Of a DNA stretch of 64,000 nt, positions 47,583 through 55,192 are shown in pieces. Where the stretch lies: the NCBI RefSeq assembly GCF_049999945.1, contig NZ_JBLYUB010000007.1, positions 62,001-126,000 on the forward strand, written 5' to 3'. Both the position numbers and the translations under genes were made by a program. The DNA comes from Planosporangium spinosum (GTDB taxonomy: Bacteria; Actinomycetota; Actinomycetes; Mycobacteriales; Micromonosporaceae). Numbering within the stretch: position 1 is the first letter of the stretch; each line of letters begins with the position of its first letter. The notes below the pieces were generated by a model. It worked only from the letters and a program-made list of their open reading frames with translations. It made no database searches and was not told the DNA's origin.

Positions 47583-49382
47583 TCAGCCGCCGTAGATCGC
47601 GGCGATTTCGTCGGCGTACTCCTTCATCACCACGTTGCGCTTCACCTTCAGCGAGGGGGTCAGCTCGCCGGTGGCCTCCGTGAAGTCCCGAGGCAGGATC
47701 CGGAACGACTTGATCGCCTCGGCCTTCGAGACCGCCTGATTAGCGTAATTGATCGCTTCCTGGATGGCGGCCCGCAGCTGTGGATCGTCACGCAGATCGG
47801 TGACGCCTGCCTCCGCGGGCTTGCCGTTGTCGGCCTTCCACGCCGGCAGCGCCTCCTCGTCGAGGGTGACGAGGGCGGCGATGAACGGCTTCCGGTCACC
47901 CACGACCATGCACTGGCTGACCAGGACGTGCCCGCGGACGCGGTCCTCCAGCACCGCCGGTGCCACGTTCTTGCCGCCGGCGGTGACGAGCAGCTCCTTC
48001 TTGCGGCCGGTGATGCTCAGGTACCCCTCGTCGTCGAGGCTGCCCAGGTCACCGGTGTGGAACCAGCGGTCGTCGTCGAGGGCCTCGGCCGTCGCCACCG
48101 GGTTGTTCCAGTAGCCGGCGAAGACCTGGCCGCCCTTGACGAGGATCTCACCGTCGTCGGCGATCCGGATGGTGGTACCGGGCAGCGGACGCCCGACCGT
48201 GCCGATGCGGACGCTTCCGTCGAAGTTGGCGGCCACGACCGGGGAGGTCTCGGTCAGGCCGTACCCCTCCCGCACGTCGAGGCCGATACCGCGGAAGAAG
48301 TGGGCCAGCCGGACGCCCAGCGGGGCGCCGCCGGAGATCGCGTGGGTGCAGCGCCCGCCGAGGGCGGCCCGCAGCTTGCCGTACACCAGCTTGTTGAACA
48401 ACGCGTGCTGGGTCCGTAGCACCAGGCCCGGGCCGCCGTTGTCCAGCGACTCGCTGTAGGCGATGGCGATCTGCTCGGCGCGCCGGAAGATGGCGCCCTT
48501 GCCGTCGGCGGTCGCCTTCTGCTGCGCGGTGTTGTAGACCTTCTCGAACACCCGCGGCACCGACAGCAGGAACGTCGGCTGGAACGACTGCAGGTCGTCG
48601 ACGAGGGTCTTGACGTCGGGCAGGTGCCCCATCCGGGCCCGGGCCTGGATGCAGCCGGTCTGGATGATCCGGGCGAACGAGTGGGCCAGCGGCAGGAACA
48701 GCACGGTCGACGAGCCCGGCTGGAACATCGACCGGAGCTCGGGAATCGCGTTCGCGATGTCGAAGTACAGGTTGCGGTGGGTCAGCACGCAGCCCTTGGG
48801 CCGGCCGGTGGTGCCGCTGGTGTAGATGATCGTCGCGGTGTCGTCGGCGCGGATCGCGTGCCGGCGCTGCTCGACCTCCTCGGCCGGGATCGCGGCCCCG
48901 TCGGCGACCAGCTCGTCGACGGCACCGCGCGGTGAGTCGATCTGCCACAGGTGGGTCATCGCCGGGCAGCGGTCCCGGACCTGCGCCACGACCTCGCGGT
49001 GCGTGTTGGTCTCCACGAAACAGGCGACCGCCCCGGAGTCCGACAGGATCCACGCCACCTGCTCGGCGCTGGAGGTCTCGTAGATCGGTACGGTCACCGC
49101 GCCGGCGGCCCAGATCGCGTAGTCGATGAGGGTCCACTCGTACCGGGTGCGGCTCATCAGCCCGACCCGGTCGCCGACCTGGACCCCGGCGGCAAGCAGC
49201 CCCCTGGCCAGCGCGACCACCTCGTCGCGGAACAGTGCACAGGTCACGTCCTGCCAGATGCCACCGACTCGGCGGGCGAACTGGACCGCATCGGGCGCCT
49301 TGGCCGCGTTGTCCCACACCGGATCGGTGAGCGTGGCCGAATCGTCGATGATCGCGACCGGCGGTACGGAGAACTCCCGCAC
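47583..49382 (-). CDS. fadD15: Long-chain fatty acyl-CoA synthetase (FadD15-like)
   Basis: ATP-dependent acyl-CoA ligase, 599 residues. ANL-family motifs are complete: P-loop TIIYTSGTTGRPKG, VREGYGLTETSPVV, WFHTGDLGSLDDEGYL, ITGRKKELLVTAGGKNV and the catalytic Lys in LTPSLKVKR. Length and the YETSSAEQVAWIL segment match mycobacterial FadD15. GAGGAG lies 5 nt before the GTG at 49382; in-frame codons further upstream are not protein-like. A two-component system follows on the same strand. Confidence 0.92.
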   Translation of the reverse strand: MREFSVPPVAIIDDSATLTDPVWDNAAKAPDAVQFARRVGGIWQDVTCALFRDEVVALARGLLAAGVQVGDRVGLMSRTRYEWTLIDYAIWAAGAVTVPIYETSSAEQVAWILSDSGAVACFVETNTHREVVAQVRDRCPAMTHLWQIDSPRGAVDELVADGAAIPAEEVEQRRHAIRADDTATIIYTSGTTGRPKGCVLTHRNLYFDIANAIPELRSMFQPGSSTVLFLPLAHSFARIIQTGCIQARARMGHLPDVKTLVDDLQSFQPTFLLSVPRVFEKVYNTAQQKATADGKGAIFRRAEQIAIAYSESLDNGGPGLVLRTQHALFNKLVYGKLRAALGGRCTHAISGGAPLGVRLAHFFRGIGLDVREGYGLTETSPVVAANFDGSVRIGTVGRPLPGTTIRIADDGEILVKGGQVFAGYWNNPVATAEALDDDRWFHTGDLGSLDDEGYLSITGRKKELLVTAGGKNVAPAVLEDRVRGHVLVSQCMVVGDRKPFIAALVTLDEEALPAWKADNGKPAEAGVTDLRDDPQLRAAIQEAINYANQAVSKAEAIKSFRILPRDFTEATGELTPSLKVKRNVVMKEYADEIAAIYGG

Positions 49383-49553
49383 GTCGACTCCTCGCGTGTC
49401 TGCTGACCGGTACCCGGAACCTACCGGCAATGTGATCGCAACTGTATGTGGGGTTTGCCGTTCCTCGCGTCGTGAGCGAGGTCACCCGGGGTCGCTGGCG
49501 CATCCGTCGCCGAGTTCGGGTGAACCCGGCGCGTATCTCCAGCCCGGCGAGGG

Positions 49554-49559
49554 TAGCCT
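49554..49559 (+). promoter_or_regulatory. -10 box of leaderless type for the SRPBCC gene
   Basis: TAGCCT is followed by 7 nt (GCCGTTC) and the ATG at 49567. Confidence 0.55.
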
Positions 49560-49566
49560 GCCGTTC

Positions 49567-50019
49567 ATGACGGACACCTCGACGCAGTCGATCATCATCG
49601 ACGCGCCGTGCGATAAGGTCGCCGCGGTCATCTGCGATTTCTCCAAGTACCCCGAGTGGGTCTCGGCGGTCAAGTCCGCCGAGGTGACGGAGGAGTACGA
49701 GGACGGCTACGCCAGTCAGGTGCGGTTCGTCCTGGACGCAGGGGTCGTGGCGGACGAGTACATCCTGTCGTACGACTACGCCGACGACCTCTCGCGCATC
49801 GAGTGGCACCTGGTCAAGCCATCGAAGATGCAGAAGTCGCAGGAGGGCTCGTACGACCTCACCGACAACGGCGACGGCACCGCCACGGTGACGTACACGC
49901 TGGCCGTGGAGTTGTCGATCGGAATGCTGGGAATGTTCAAGCGCAAGGCCGAGAAAATGATCATGGATTCCGCGTTGAAGGACCTCAAGCGCCGCGTCGA
50001 GTCCCTGGCGGCGGTGTGA
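49567..50019 (+). CDS. SRPBCC family (polyketide cyclase/START-like) protein
   Basis: 150 residues. The hydrophobic-cavity fold is recognised from SIIIDAPCDKVAAVICDFSKYPEWV at the start, the beta strands with YILSYDYADDLSRIEWHL, and the long C-terminal helix KRKAEKMIMDSALKDLKRRVE. It corresponds by memory to Rv2185c (TB16.3). It probably binds a lipid or other hydrophobic ligand; near fadD15 a lipid role is plausible but unproven. Leaderless-type promoter. Confidence 0.88.
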   Translation: MTDTSTQSIIIDAPCDKVAAVICDFSKYPEWVSAVKSAEVTEEYEDGYASQVRFVLDAGVVADEYILSYDYADDLSRIEWHLVKPSKMQKSQEGSYDLTDNGDGTATVTYTLAVELSIGMLGMFKRKAEKMIMDSALKDLKRRVESLAAV

Positions 50020-50104
50020 GCGAACGGATCCGCGGTACCGGCGTGCCCGCCTCCCGTGGCACGCACGCCGGTACCGGCGGGACGGATTGTGGCGGTGCTT
50101 CGAC

Positions 50105-50965
50105 GTGAACAACGGTGACGGCCGGATCGGCACTCCGCGTGAGGAGGCCGAGCGGCTGATAGCGGCGGGTCTGGGCTGGGCATCGACCGCGCTGCGCGGC
50201 GTGGAGGCCAACCGGCAACTGCGGATGCTGGCCGACCAGGTGCTCAGCTCCGAGCGGGTGCACGATCTCGCGGCGGGCCTCGCCGGCTTCGTGGCCGGCG
50301 CCACGAACGGTCCGGATGCCGGCGCCAGGTCCGCTCCGGATGCCGGCGTCACGAACGGTCCGGATACCGGCGCCGGCGCCGGTCCTTCCGTCCACTCCGG
50401 TGGCGGCCCGACCGCCGGCATGTCCACCGGCTCCGCGGACTGCTGCGTGTGCCCGGTGTGCCGGCTGATCGCCGCCCTGCGCGACCCGAGTCCGGAGTTC
50501 GCCGAGCGGCTGGCGTCCGCGGCGGGTGACCTGGCGGTCGGAATCAGCGGGCTGCTGCGGGCGTTGAGTGGTGCGGTGCCCGCATCCACGGCCCACCGGT
50601 CGCCCGGCGATCCGTGGCACGCGGCCACCACGGCCCCGCCTCCGGCCCGGCCGGCGGACGCCTCCCCGGGGCCGCGGGTATCGGGTACGGTTTCAGATCT
50701 TCCCGCCTCCGCGGACGCCGGATCTCCGGTGTCCGAACGGGTGGCGGCGGACGCCCCGGCAAAGAAGCCGGTGGCGGCGGACGCCCCGGCAAAGAAGCCC
50801 GTGGCGAAGAAAGCCGTGGCCAAGAAGGCCGTGGCGAAGAAGACCGCAGCCAGGAAGGCCGGGGCCGAGGAGGCTGCGGCCGGGCAGACCGCGGCAAGGA
50901 AGGCCGTGGCCAAGAAGGCCGTCCGGAAGCCGGTCCGCAGCGACCCCGAAGACGGCACAACATAG
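50105..50965 (+). CDS. Hypothetical protein with CPVCRL motif and lysine/alanine-rich tail
   Basis: 286 residues from the preferred GTG (MNNGDGRIGTPREEAERL). Residues 1-60 and about 105-160 are helical and contain the conserved CCVCPVCRLIAALRDPSPEF; the parts between are Gly/Ala/Pro filler with NGPDAGA repeats. The last 70 residues are PAKKPVAADA then AKKAVAKKAVAKKTAARKA, resembling the tails of histone-like proteins. An in-frame TTG at 50087 is less likely. The glucokinase start follows 19 nt later. The function is unknown; DNA or RNA binding by the tail is inferred. Confidence 0.78.
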   Translation: MNNGDGRIGTPREEAERLIAAGLGWASTALRGVEANRQLRMLADQVLSSERVHDLAAGLAGFVAGATNGPDAGARSAPDAGVTNGPDTGAGAGPSVHSGGGPTAGMSTGSADCCVCPVCRLIAALRDPSPEFAERLASAAGDLAVGISGLLRALSGAVPASTAHRSPGDPWHAATTAPPPARPADASPGPRVSGTVSDLPASADAGSPVSERVAADAPAKKPVAADAPAKKPVAKKAVAKKAVAKKTAARKAGAEEAAAGQTAARKAVAKKAVRKPVRSDPEDGTT

Positions 50966-50984
50966 GAAACGAAAGCAGGAACGC

Positions 50985-51929
50985 GTGTCGCTGACCATCG
51001 GAGTCGATATCGGTGGGACCAAGGTGCTCGGCGGAATCGTCGGTCCTGACGGTGAGGTTCTGGCCGAGGCGCGGCGGCCCACACCGGCTCAAGACCCGGC
51101 CGGCACGGCCACCATGATCTGCGAGGTGATCACCGAGCTGACCGCGATCCACCCGGTCGAGGCGATCGGCATCGGCGCCGCCGGGTGGATCAACGCCGAG
51201 CGGTCGGTCATCATGTACGCGCCGAACCTGGCCTGGCGGGACGAGCCGCTGCGCGACGAGATCGCCCGCCGGTTCAACGTCCCCGTCGTGGTCGAGAACG
51301 ACGCCAACGTGGCCGCGTGGGCGGAGTTCCGCTTCGGCGCGGCCCGCGACGCCTCCGACTCGATGGTGCTCTACACCGTGGGTACCGGGATCGGCAGCGG
51401 CATCGTGATGGGCGGCGAGCTGATCCGCGGCGCTCACGGGGTCGCCGCCGAACTCGGCCACGTCCGGGTCGTACCCGACGGCCTGCCTTGCGGCTGCAAG
51501 CGCCACGGCTGCCTGGAGCAGTACGCCAGCGGCACCGCCCTGGTCCGCTACGCCCGGGCCACCGCCAAGGAAGCCCCCGACAAGGCCGAGCGCCTGCTCG
51601 CCCTCGCCGGTGGGATGCCCGAGGCGATCACCGGCCCGATGGTCACCACCGCGGGCAAGCAGGGCGACCCGGCCGCGATCGCGGCGTTCGAGCAGGTCGG
51701 GTACTGGCTGGGCAACAGCATGGTCGACATGGTGCAGATCCTCGACCCGCAGGTGATCGTGGTCGGTGGCGGCGTGGTCGAGGCCGGTGACCTGCTGATC
51801 AGGCCGACCGAGGCCAGTTACCGGGACAACCTCGAGGCGCGCGGCGCCCTGCCGGTCGCCGAGGTACACGCTGCGCAGATGGGCAACCTCGCCGGGGTCG
51901 TCGGCGCGGCCGACCTGGCCCGCCGCTGA
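50985..51929 (+). CDS. glkA: ROK-family glucokinase
   Basis: 314 residues. The ATP site is TIGVDIGGTKVLGGIV, the catalytic Asp is in VVVENDANVAAWAE, the sugar site is GAHGVAAELGHVRV, and the zinc motif is CGCKRHGC, all as in actinobacterial ROK glucokinases that feed glucose into glycolysis. GCAGGA precedes the GTG. It is likely co-transcribed with the lysine-tailed protein upstream and, through a tandemly duplicated junction, with the EEP-fold gene downstream. Confidence 0.9.
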   Translation: MSLTIGVDIGGTKVLGGIVGPDGEVLAEARRPTPAQDPAGTATMICEVITELTAIHPVEAIGIGAAGWINAERSVIMYAPNLAWRDEPLRDEIARRFNVPVVVENDANVAAWAEFRFGAARDASDSMVLYTVGTGIGSGIVMGGELIRGAHGVAAELGHVRVVPDGLPCGCKRHGCLEQYASGTALVRYARATAKEAPDKAERLLALAGGMPEAITGPMVTTAGKQGDPAAIAAFEQVGYWLGNSMVDMVQILDPQVIVVGGGVVEAGDLLIRPTEASYRDNLEARGALPVAEVHAAQMGNLAGVVGAADLARR

Positions 51930-51987
51930 CGCCGATGGCCGGTGGCCCGCCGCTGACGCCGATGGCCGGTGGCCCGCCGCTGACGCC
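51923..51987. repeat. 27-bp tandem duplication across a stop/start junction
   Basis: The 27-nt unit with core TGACGCCGATGGCCGGTGGC occurs at 51923-51949 and 51950-51976, followed by 11 bases of a third copy. It contains the glucokinase stop TGA and an ATG, so each copy offers a stop and a new start in the next gene's frame. Confidence 0.9.
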
Positions 51988-52681
51988 CGGGAGCCGGGGT
52001 GCCCGGCTGCGCCTGATGTCGTACAACGTGCACGGGCTGCGCGACGACGTCACCGCCCTGGCGGCGGTGGTACGGGCCGCCGAGCCCGACGTGGTGGTGT
52101 TGCAGGAGGCGCCGCGGCGTTTCCGCTGGCGGGCGAAGTCCGCGGCGCTCGCGGCCCGCTTCGGCCTCGTGGTGGCCGGTGGCGGCCTGCCGGCGCTCGG
52201 CAACCTGGTCCTCACCAGTCTGCGGGTACGGGTACACGGCGAGCGCTGTGTCCGGTACCCGTTGACGCCCGGCCGGCACCTGCGCGGCGCCGTCGTCGTG
52301 GACTGCTCGGTCGGCGGTACCCGGTTCGCCGTTGCCGGCTCGCACCTGGCCACCGACGAGCGTGAACGGCCGGTCCAGGCGGAACTCCTGCGACGGGTGA
52401 TCGCCAGGGTCGGTGCGCCGCTGCTGCTCGGCATCGACGTCAATGAAACCCCGGACGGCGGTGCCTGGCGTACCCTCACCGGCTCCCGGCTGGTCGACGC
52501 GGCCGCCGCCACGGGGCAGGCCGACCGGGCGACCTTCCCGGTCGGCGCGCCGGACCGTCGCATCGACGCGGTCCTCGTCGACGCCCGTTGCGAGATCGTC
52601 GACTACCGGGTCTTCGACCCGCCGCCGGCGCGGCTGGCCAGTGACCACTTCCCGTTGCTGGTCGACGTCGCCCTCCCGTAG
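51935..52681 (+). CDS. Endonuclease/exonuclease/phosphatase-fold hydrolase
   Basis: 248 residues if read from the first ATG; the N-terminus is MAGGPPLTP repeated twice by the 27-bp duplication, so the ATG at 51962 is an equally possible start. The EEP fold is complete: LRLMSYNVHGLRDD, VVVLQEAPRR, GSHLATDE, LLGIDVNETPDGGAW and LASDHFPLLV give the Asn, Glu, His, Asp and His residues of the metal site. It could hydrolyse nucleic acid, phosphoinositide or another phosphodiester; the substrate is unknown. Confidence 0.86.
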   Translation: MAGGPPLTPMAGGPPLTPGSRGARLRLMSYNVHGLRDDVTALAAVVRAAEPDVVVLQEAPRRFRWRAKSAALAARFGLVVAGGGLPALGNLVLTSLRVRVHGERCVRYPLTPGRHLRGAVVVDCSVGGTRFAVAGSHLATDERERPVQAELLRRVIARVGAPLLLGIDVNETPDGGAWRTLTGSRLVDAAAATGQADRATFPVGAPDRRIDAVLVDARCEIVDYRVFDPPPARLASDHFPLLVDVALP

Positions 52682-52703
52682 CCAGGGCTCGGCCACGGCC
52701 CGC

Positions 52704-52740
52704 CCGCCTCGACCCTGGCCGGTCCGCCTCGACCGTGGCC
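52704..52740. repeat. 17-bp direct repeat after the EEP gene
   Basis: CCGCCTCGACCCTGGCC at 52704-52720 recurs at 52724-52740 with one mismatch, about 23 nt past the stop codon. Confidence 0.55.
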
Positions 52741-52752
52741 CGCCGGGCCGGC

Positions 52753-52833
52753 CTTGATCGACACAACTTCTGAGAAGTTGTGGTCTCAGTCCCGCCCCGA
52801 GGCAACAACTTCCCGGAAGCTGTGCTGATCTTG
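52753..52833. repeat. Two-hairpin palindromic element of the CACAACTT family
   Basis: A perfect hairpin CACAACTTC-TGA-GAAGTTGTG (52762-52782) is followed by GGTCTC, and a second hairpin ACAACTTC-CCG-GAAGCTGT has one mismatch (52805-52823). Flanks TTGATCGACAC and GTGCTGATCTT are partly complementary. The layout repeats that of 7804-7917. Confidence 0.8.
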
Positions 52834-52946
52834 CCCGGCGATCCCGCGTGGTGGTCTTGTGCGGTGATCTTCGATATTCCGTGGCGTGAGGGTGGACAAG
52901 ACGCTCCGGATACCGAGAGGATGCCGAGCCGGGGAGGGAGTCAACC

Positions 52947-54389
52947 GTGAACGATGACGACGCCGTCCGGCCCGGCACCGCGGCCTCCGCGGCGCGGGAC
53001 CGGAGCGACGGCGAGCCGGCGGCCTACGCCGTATCGGACCGGCGCGACGGCGAGCCGGTGTACGACCGCGGCGACGCGGTCTGCGTGATCGGCGCCGGCG
53101 GCAGCGGGCTCGCCGCGATCAAGAATCTCCGGGAGGCCGGGTTCAGCGTCGACTGCTACGAGCGGGAGACCACCGTCGGCGGCGCCTGGAACTGGCGGCA
53201 CGACCGCAGCCCGGTCTACGCCAGTACCCACCTCATCTCGTCGAAGCCACTCACCCAGTTCCCCGACTTCCCGATGCCCGACGACTGGCCGGACTACCCG
53301 CACCACTCGCGGCTGCTGACGTACTTCGAGCGGTACGCCGACCATTTCGGACTGCGCGAGCACATCTGGTTCGGCACCGAGGTGGCCCGCATCGAGCCGG
53401 TCGGTGACGGGCACCGCTGGGACGTCACGATCCGGGGCTCGCGCGGCGGCGAGCCCCGGACCCTGCGCTACGCCGCCGTCGTGGTGGCCAACGGCCACAA
53501 CTGGTCGCCCCGGTGGCCGGAGTTCGAGGGGCTGGCGGACTTCCGCGGACAGGTGCTGCACGCCAGCGGGTACTCCGACGCCGCGCAGCTACGCGGCCGC
53601 AAGGTACTCGTCGTCGGTGGCGGCAACACCGGCTGCGACATCGCGGTGGAGGCCGCGCAACAGGCGGCGCACTGCTGGCACTCGACCCGCCGCGGCTACT
53701 GGTACGCCCCGAAGTACGCCCTCGGTCGCCCCACCGACCAGGCCGACGACCTGATGCGCTGGCTGCGGCTGCCGCTGGCGCTGCGGCGCTGGCTGTTCGG
53801 ACGGCTGCTGCGCCTGACCGTCGGTGACCCCACCCGGCTGGGCCTGCGCCGGCCCGACCACAAGCTGTACGAGACGCACCCGGTCGTCAACAGCCAGCTC
53901 GCGTACTACCTGGGCCACGGCGCGATCACGCCGGTCGGAGACGTCGCACGGTTCACCCGTACCGGCGTCGAGTTCACCGACGGCGGGTCCGCCGAACCGG
54001 ACCTTGTGGTCCTGGCCACGGGGTACCGTCCGGAGTTCGCGTTCACGAGCCCGGAGCTGCTGGGGATCGGCCACGACGGCCGGCCCAGGCTGCGGCTCCA
54101 GATGTTCTCCCGGACCCACCCGACCCTCGCGGTCGTGGGTCTGGTCCAGCCCGACAGCGGCATGTTCTCGATCGCGCACTGGCAGGCCGTGACGATCGCG
54201 CGGTGGCTGCGGCTGCGGGAGACCGCCCCACAGCGGGCCGCGGCCCTCTGGACGCGGCGGCAGGGCGAGCCCGAGCGCCGGTACACGTCGGCGAAGGTCA
54301 GCGACTCCGAGCGGCACTGGTTCGAGGTCGACCACGTCGTCTACCTGCAGGCGCTCCAGCGCTCTCTCGACGAACTGGAGGCGGCGTGA
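52947..54389 (+). CDS. Flavin-containing monooxygenase
   Basis: 480 residues. Two Rossmann sites, CVIGAGGSGLAAIKNL (FAD, Gly 49-54) and VLVVGGGNTGCDIAVEAAQ (NADPH), with the FMO fingerprint FRGQVLHASGY between them and the later LATGYRPEFAF. It oxygenates nitrogen, sulfur or carbonyl centres; the substrate cannot be told. The first 42 residues are a charged, non-conserved extension with two DGEP repeats. GGGGAGGGAG precedes the GTG. Its stop overlaps the next gene's GTG (GTGA). Confidence 0.9.
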   Translation: MNDDDAVRPGTAASAARDRSDGEPAAYAVSDRRDGEPVYDRGDAVCVIGAGGSGLAAIKNLREAGFSVDCYERETTVGGAWNWRHDRSPVYASTHLISSKPLTQFPDFPMPDDWPDYPHHSRLLTYFERYADHFGLREHIWFGTEVARIEPVGDGHRWDVTIRGSRGGEPRTLRYAAVVVANGHNWSPRWPEFEGLADFRGQVLHASGYSDAAQLRGRKVLVVGGGNTGCDIAVEAAQQAAHCWHSTRRGYWYAPKYALGRPTDQADDLMRWLRLPLALRRWLFGRLLRLTVGDPTRLGLRRPDHKLYETHPVVNSQLAYYLGHGAITPVGDVARFTRTGVEFTDGGSAEPDLVVLATGYRPEFAFTSPELLGIGHDGRPRLRLQMFSRTHPTLAVVGLVQPDSGMFSIAHWQAVTIARWLRLRETAPQRAAALWTRRQGEPERRYTSAKVSDSERHWFEVDHVVYLQALQRSLDELEAA

Positions 54390-55189
54390 CCACGAGGATC
54401 ATGCGGCAGCGGGAGTGGGCGCTCCCGCCCGTGCCGGTGCGCCGCGAGGTGCTCACCGCCACGCCGGCCGACGCCGGCGACGCGCCGCCGGTGCTGTTCG
54501 TACCCGGCTTCAACCACGGCGCCTGGGCGTTCGCCGAGCACTGGCTGGAGCACACGTGCGAGCGCGGCTTCCCGGCGTACGCGATGAGCCTGCGCGGGCA
54601 CGGCGGGAGCGGCTCGGCACCCGGTACGACGCTGCGGGCGTACGTCCACGACGTCACCCAGGTGGCGGCGAGCCTGCCCCGCCAGGCGGTCCTCGTCGGC
54701 CACGGAGCGTCGGCACTGGTCGTGGCGCTGGCGCTGGCACGGTACCCGGCCAGGGCGGCCGTCCTGGTGTCACCGGTCTTCGGCGGTCCCGGCGCGGCGT
54801 TCTCCGCCCTGGCCCGCAGCCCGCTGGCGATCGCGCCGGCGCTCGTCGGGCGGCCGCTGCGACCCCGCCGGGCCCACCTGTTCAGTCGGGACCTGCCCGT
54901 CCCGGACGGCAACCGGTACGCTGCGCGGCTGGGTGGCGCGGCGGCACGGGCACAGTGGCAGCTGGCCCTCCACTCCGCGCCGGAAGCGCCGGTCGGCGAC
55001 CCGCCGGTACTCGTGGTCGGCAGCCCCGACGACCGGCTCGTGGGCCGGGCCGCACTGACCACCGTGGCCCAGCGGTACGGCGGTGCCCCGCTGCTGTTCC
55101 CGGGGATGGGGCACGACCTGATGCTGGACGCTCGATGGAAGGAACCGATCGACGCGATCCTGGACTGGCTGGACAAGCCGGACCAGTAG
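54386..55189 (+). CDS. Alpha/beta-hydrolase-fold protein lacking the nucleophile serine
   Basis: 267 residues. The fold is clear: VLFVPGFNHGAWAF (oxyanion loop), YAMSLRGHGGSG, LVGHGASALVVALAL (nucleophile elbow), PPVLVVGSPDDRLVG (acid) and FPGMGHDLMLD (histidine). At the elbow the expected GHSxG reads GHGAS: the Ser is Gly107 and a Ser appears two positions later. It may be inactive as an esterase or use another chemistry. It is co-translated with the monooxygenase, which suggests a shared pathway. Confidence 0.85.
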   Translation: MTTRIMRQREWALPPVPVRREVLTATPADAGDAPPVLFVPGFNHGAWAFAEHWLEHTCERGFPAYAMSLRGHGGSGSAPGTTLRAYVHDVTQVAASLPRQAVLVGHGASALVVALALARYPARAAVLVSPVFGGPGAAFSALARSPLAIAPALVGRPLRPRRAHLFSRDLPVPDGNRYAARLGGAAARAQWQLALHSAPEAPVGDPPVLVVGSPDDRLVGRAALTTVAQRYGGAPLLFPGMGHDLMLDARWKEPIDAILDWLDKPDQ

Positions 55190-55192
55190 GGC

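Noticed and set aside
48148..51084. Minus-strand open frame of about 980 codons across fadD15, SRPBCC and the lysine-tailed gene
   Set aside because: Overlaps real genes on both strands and has no recognisable domain.
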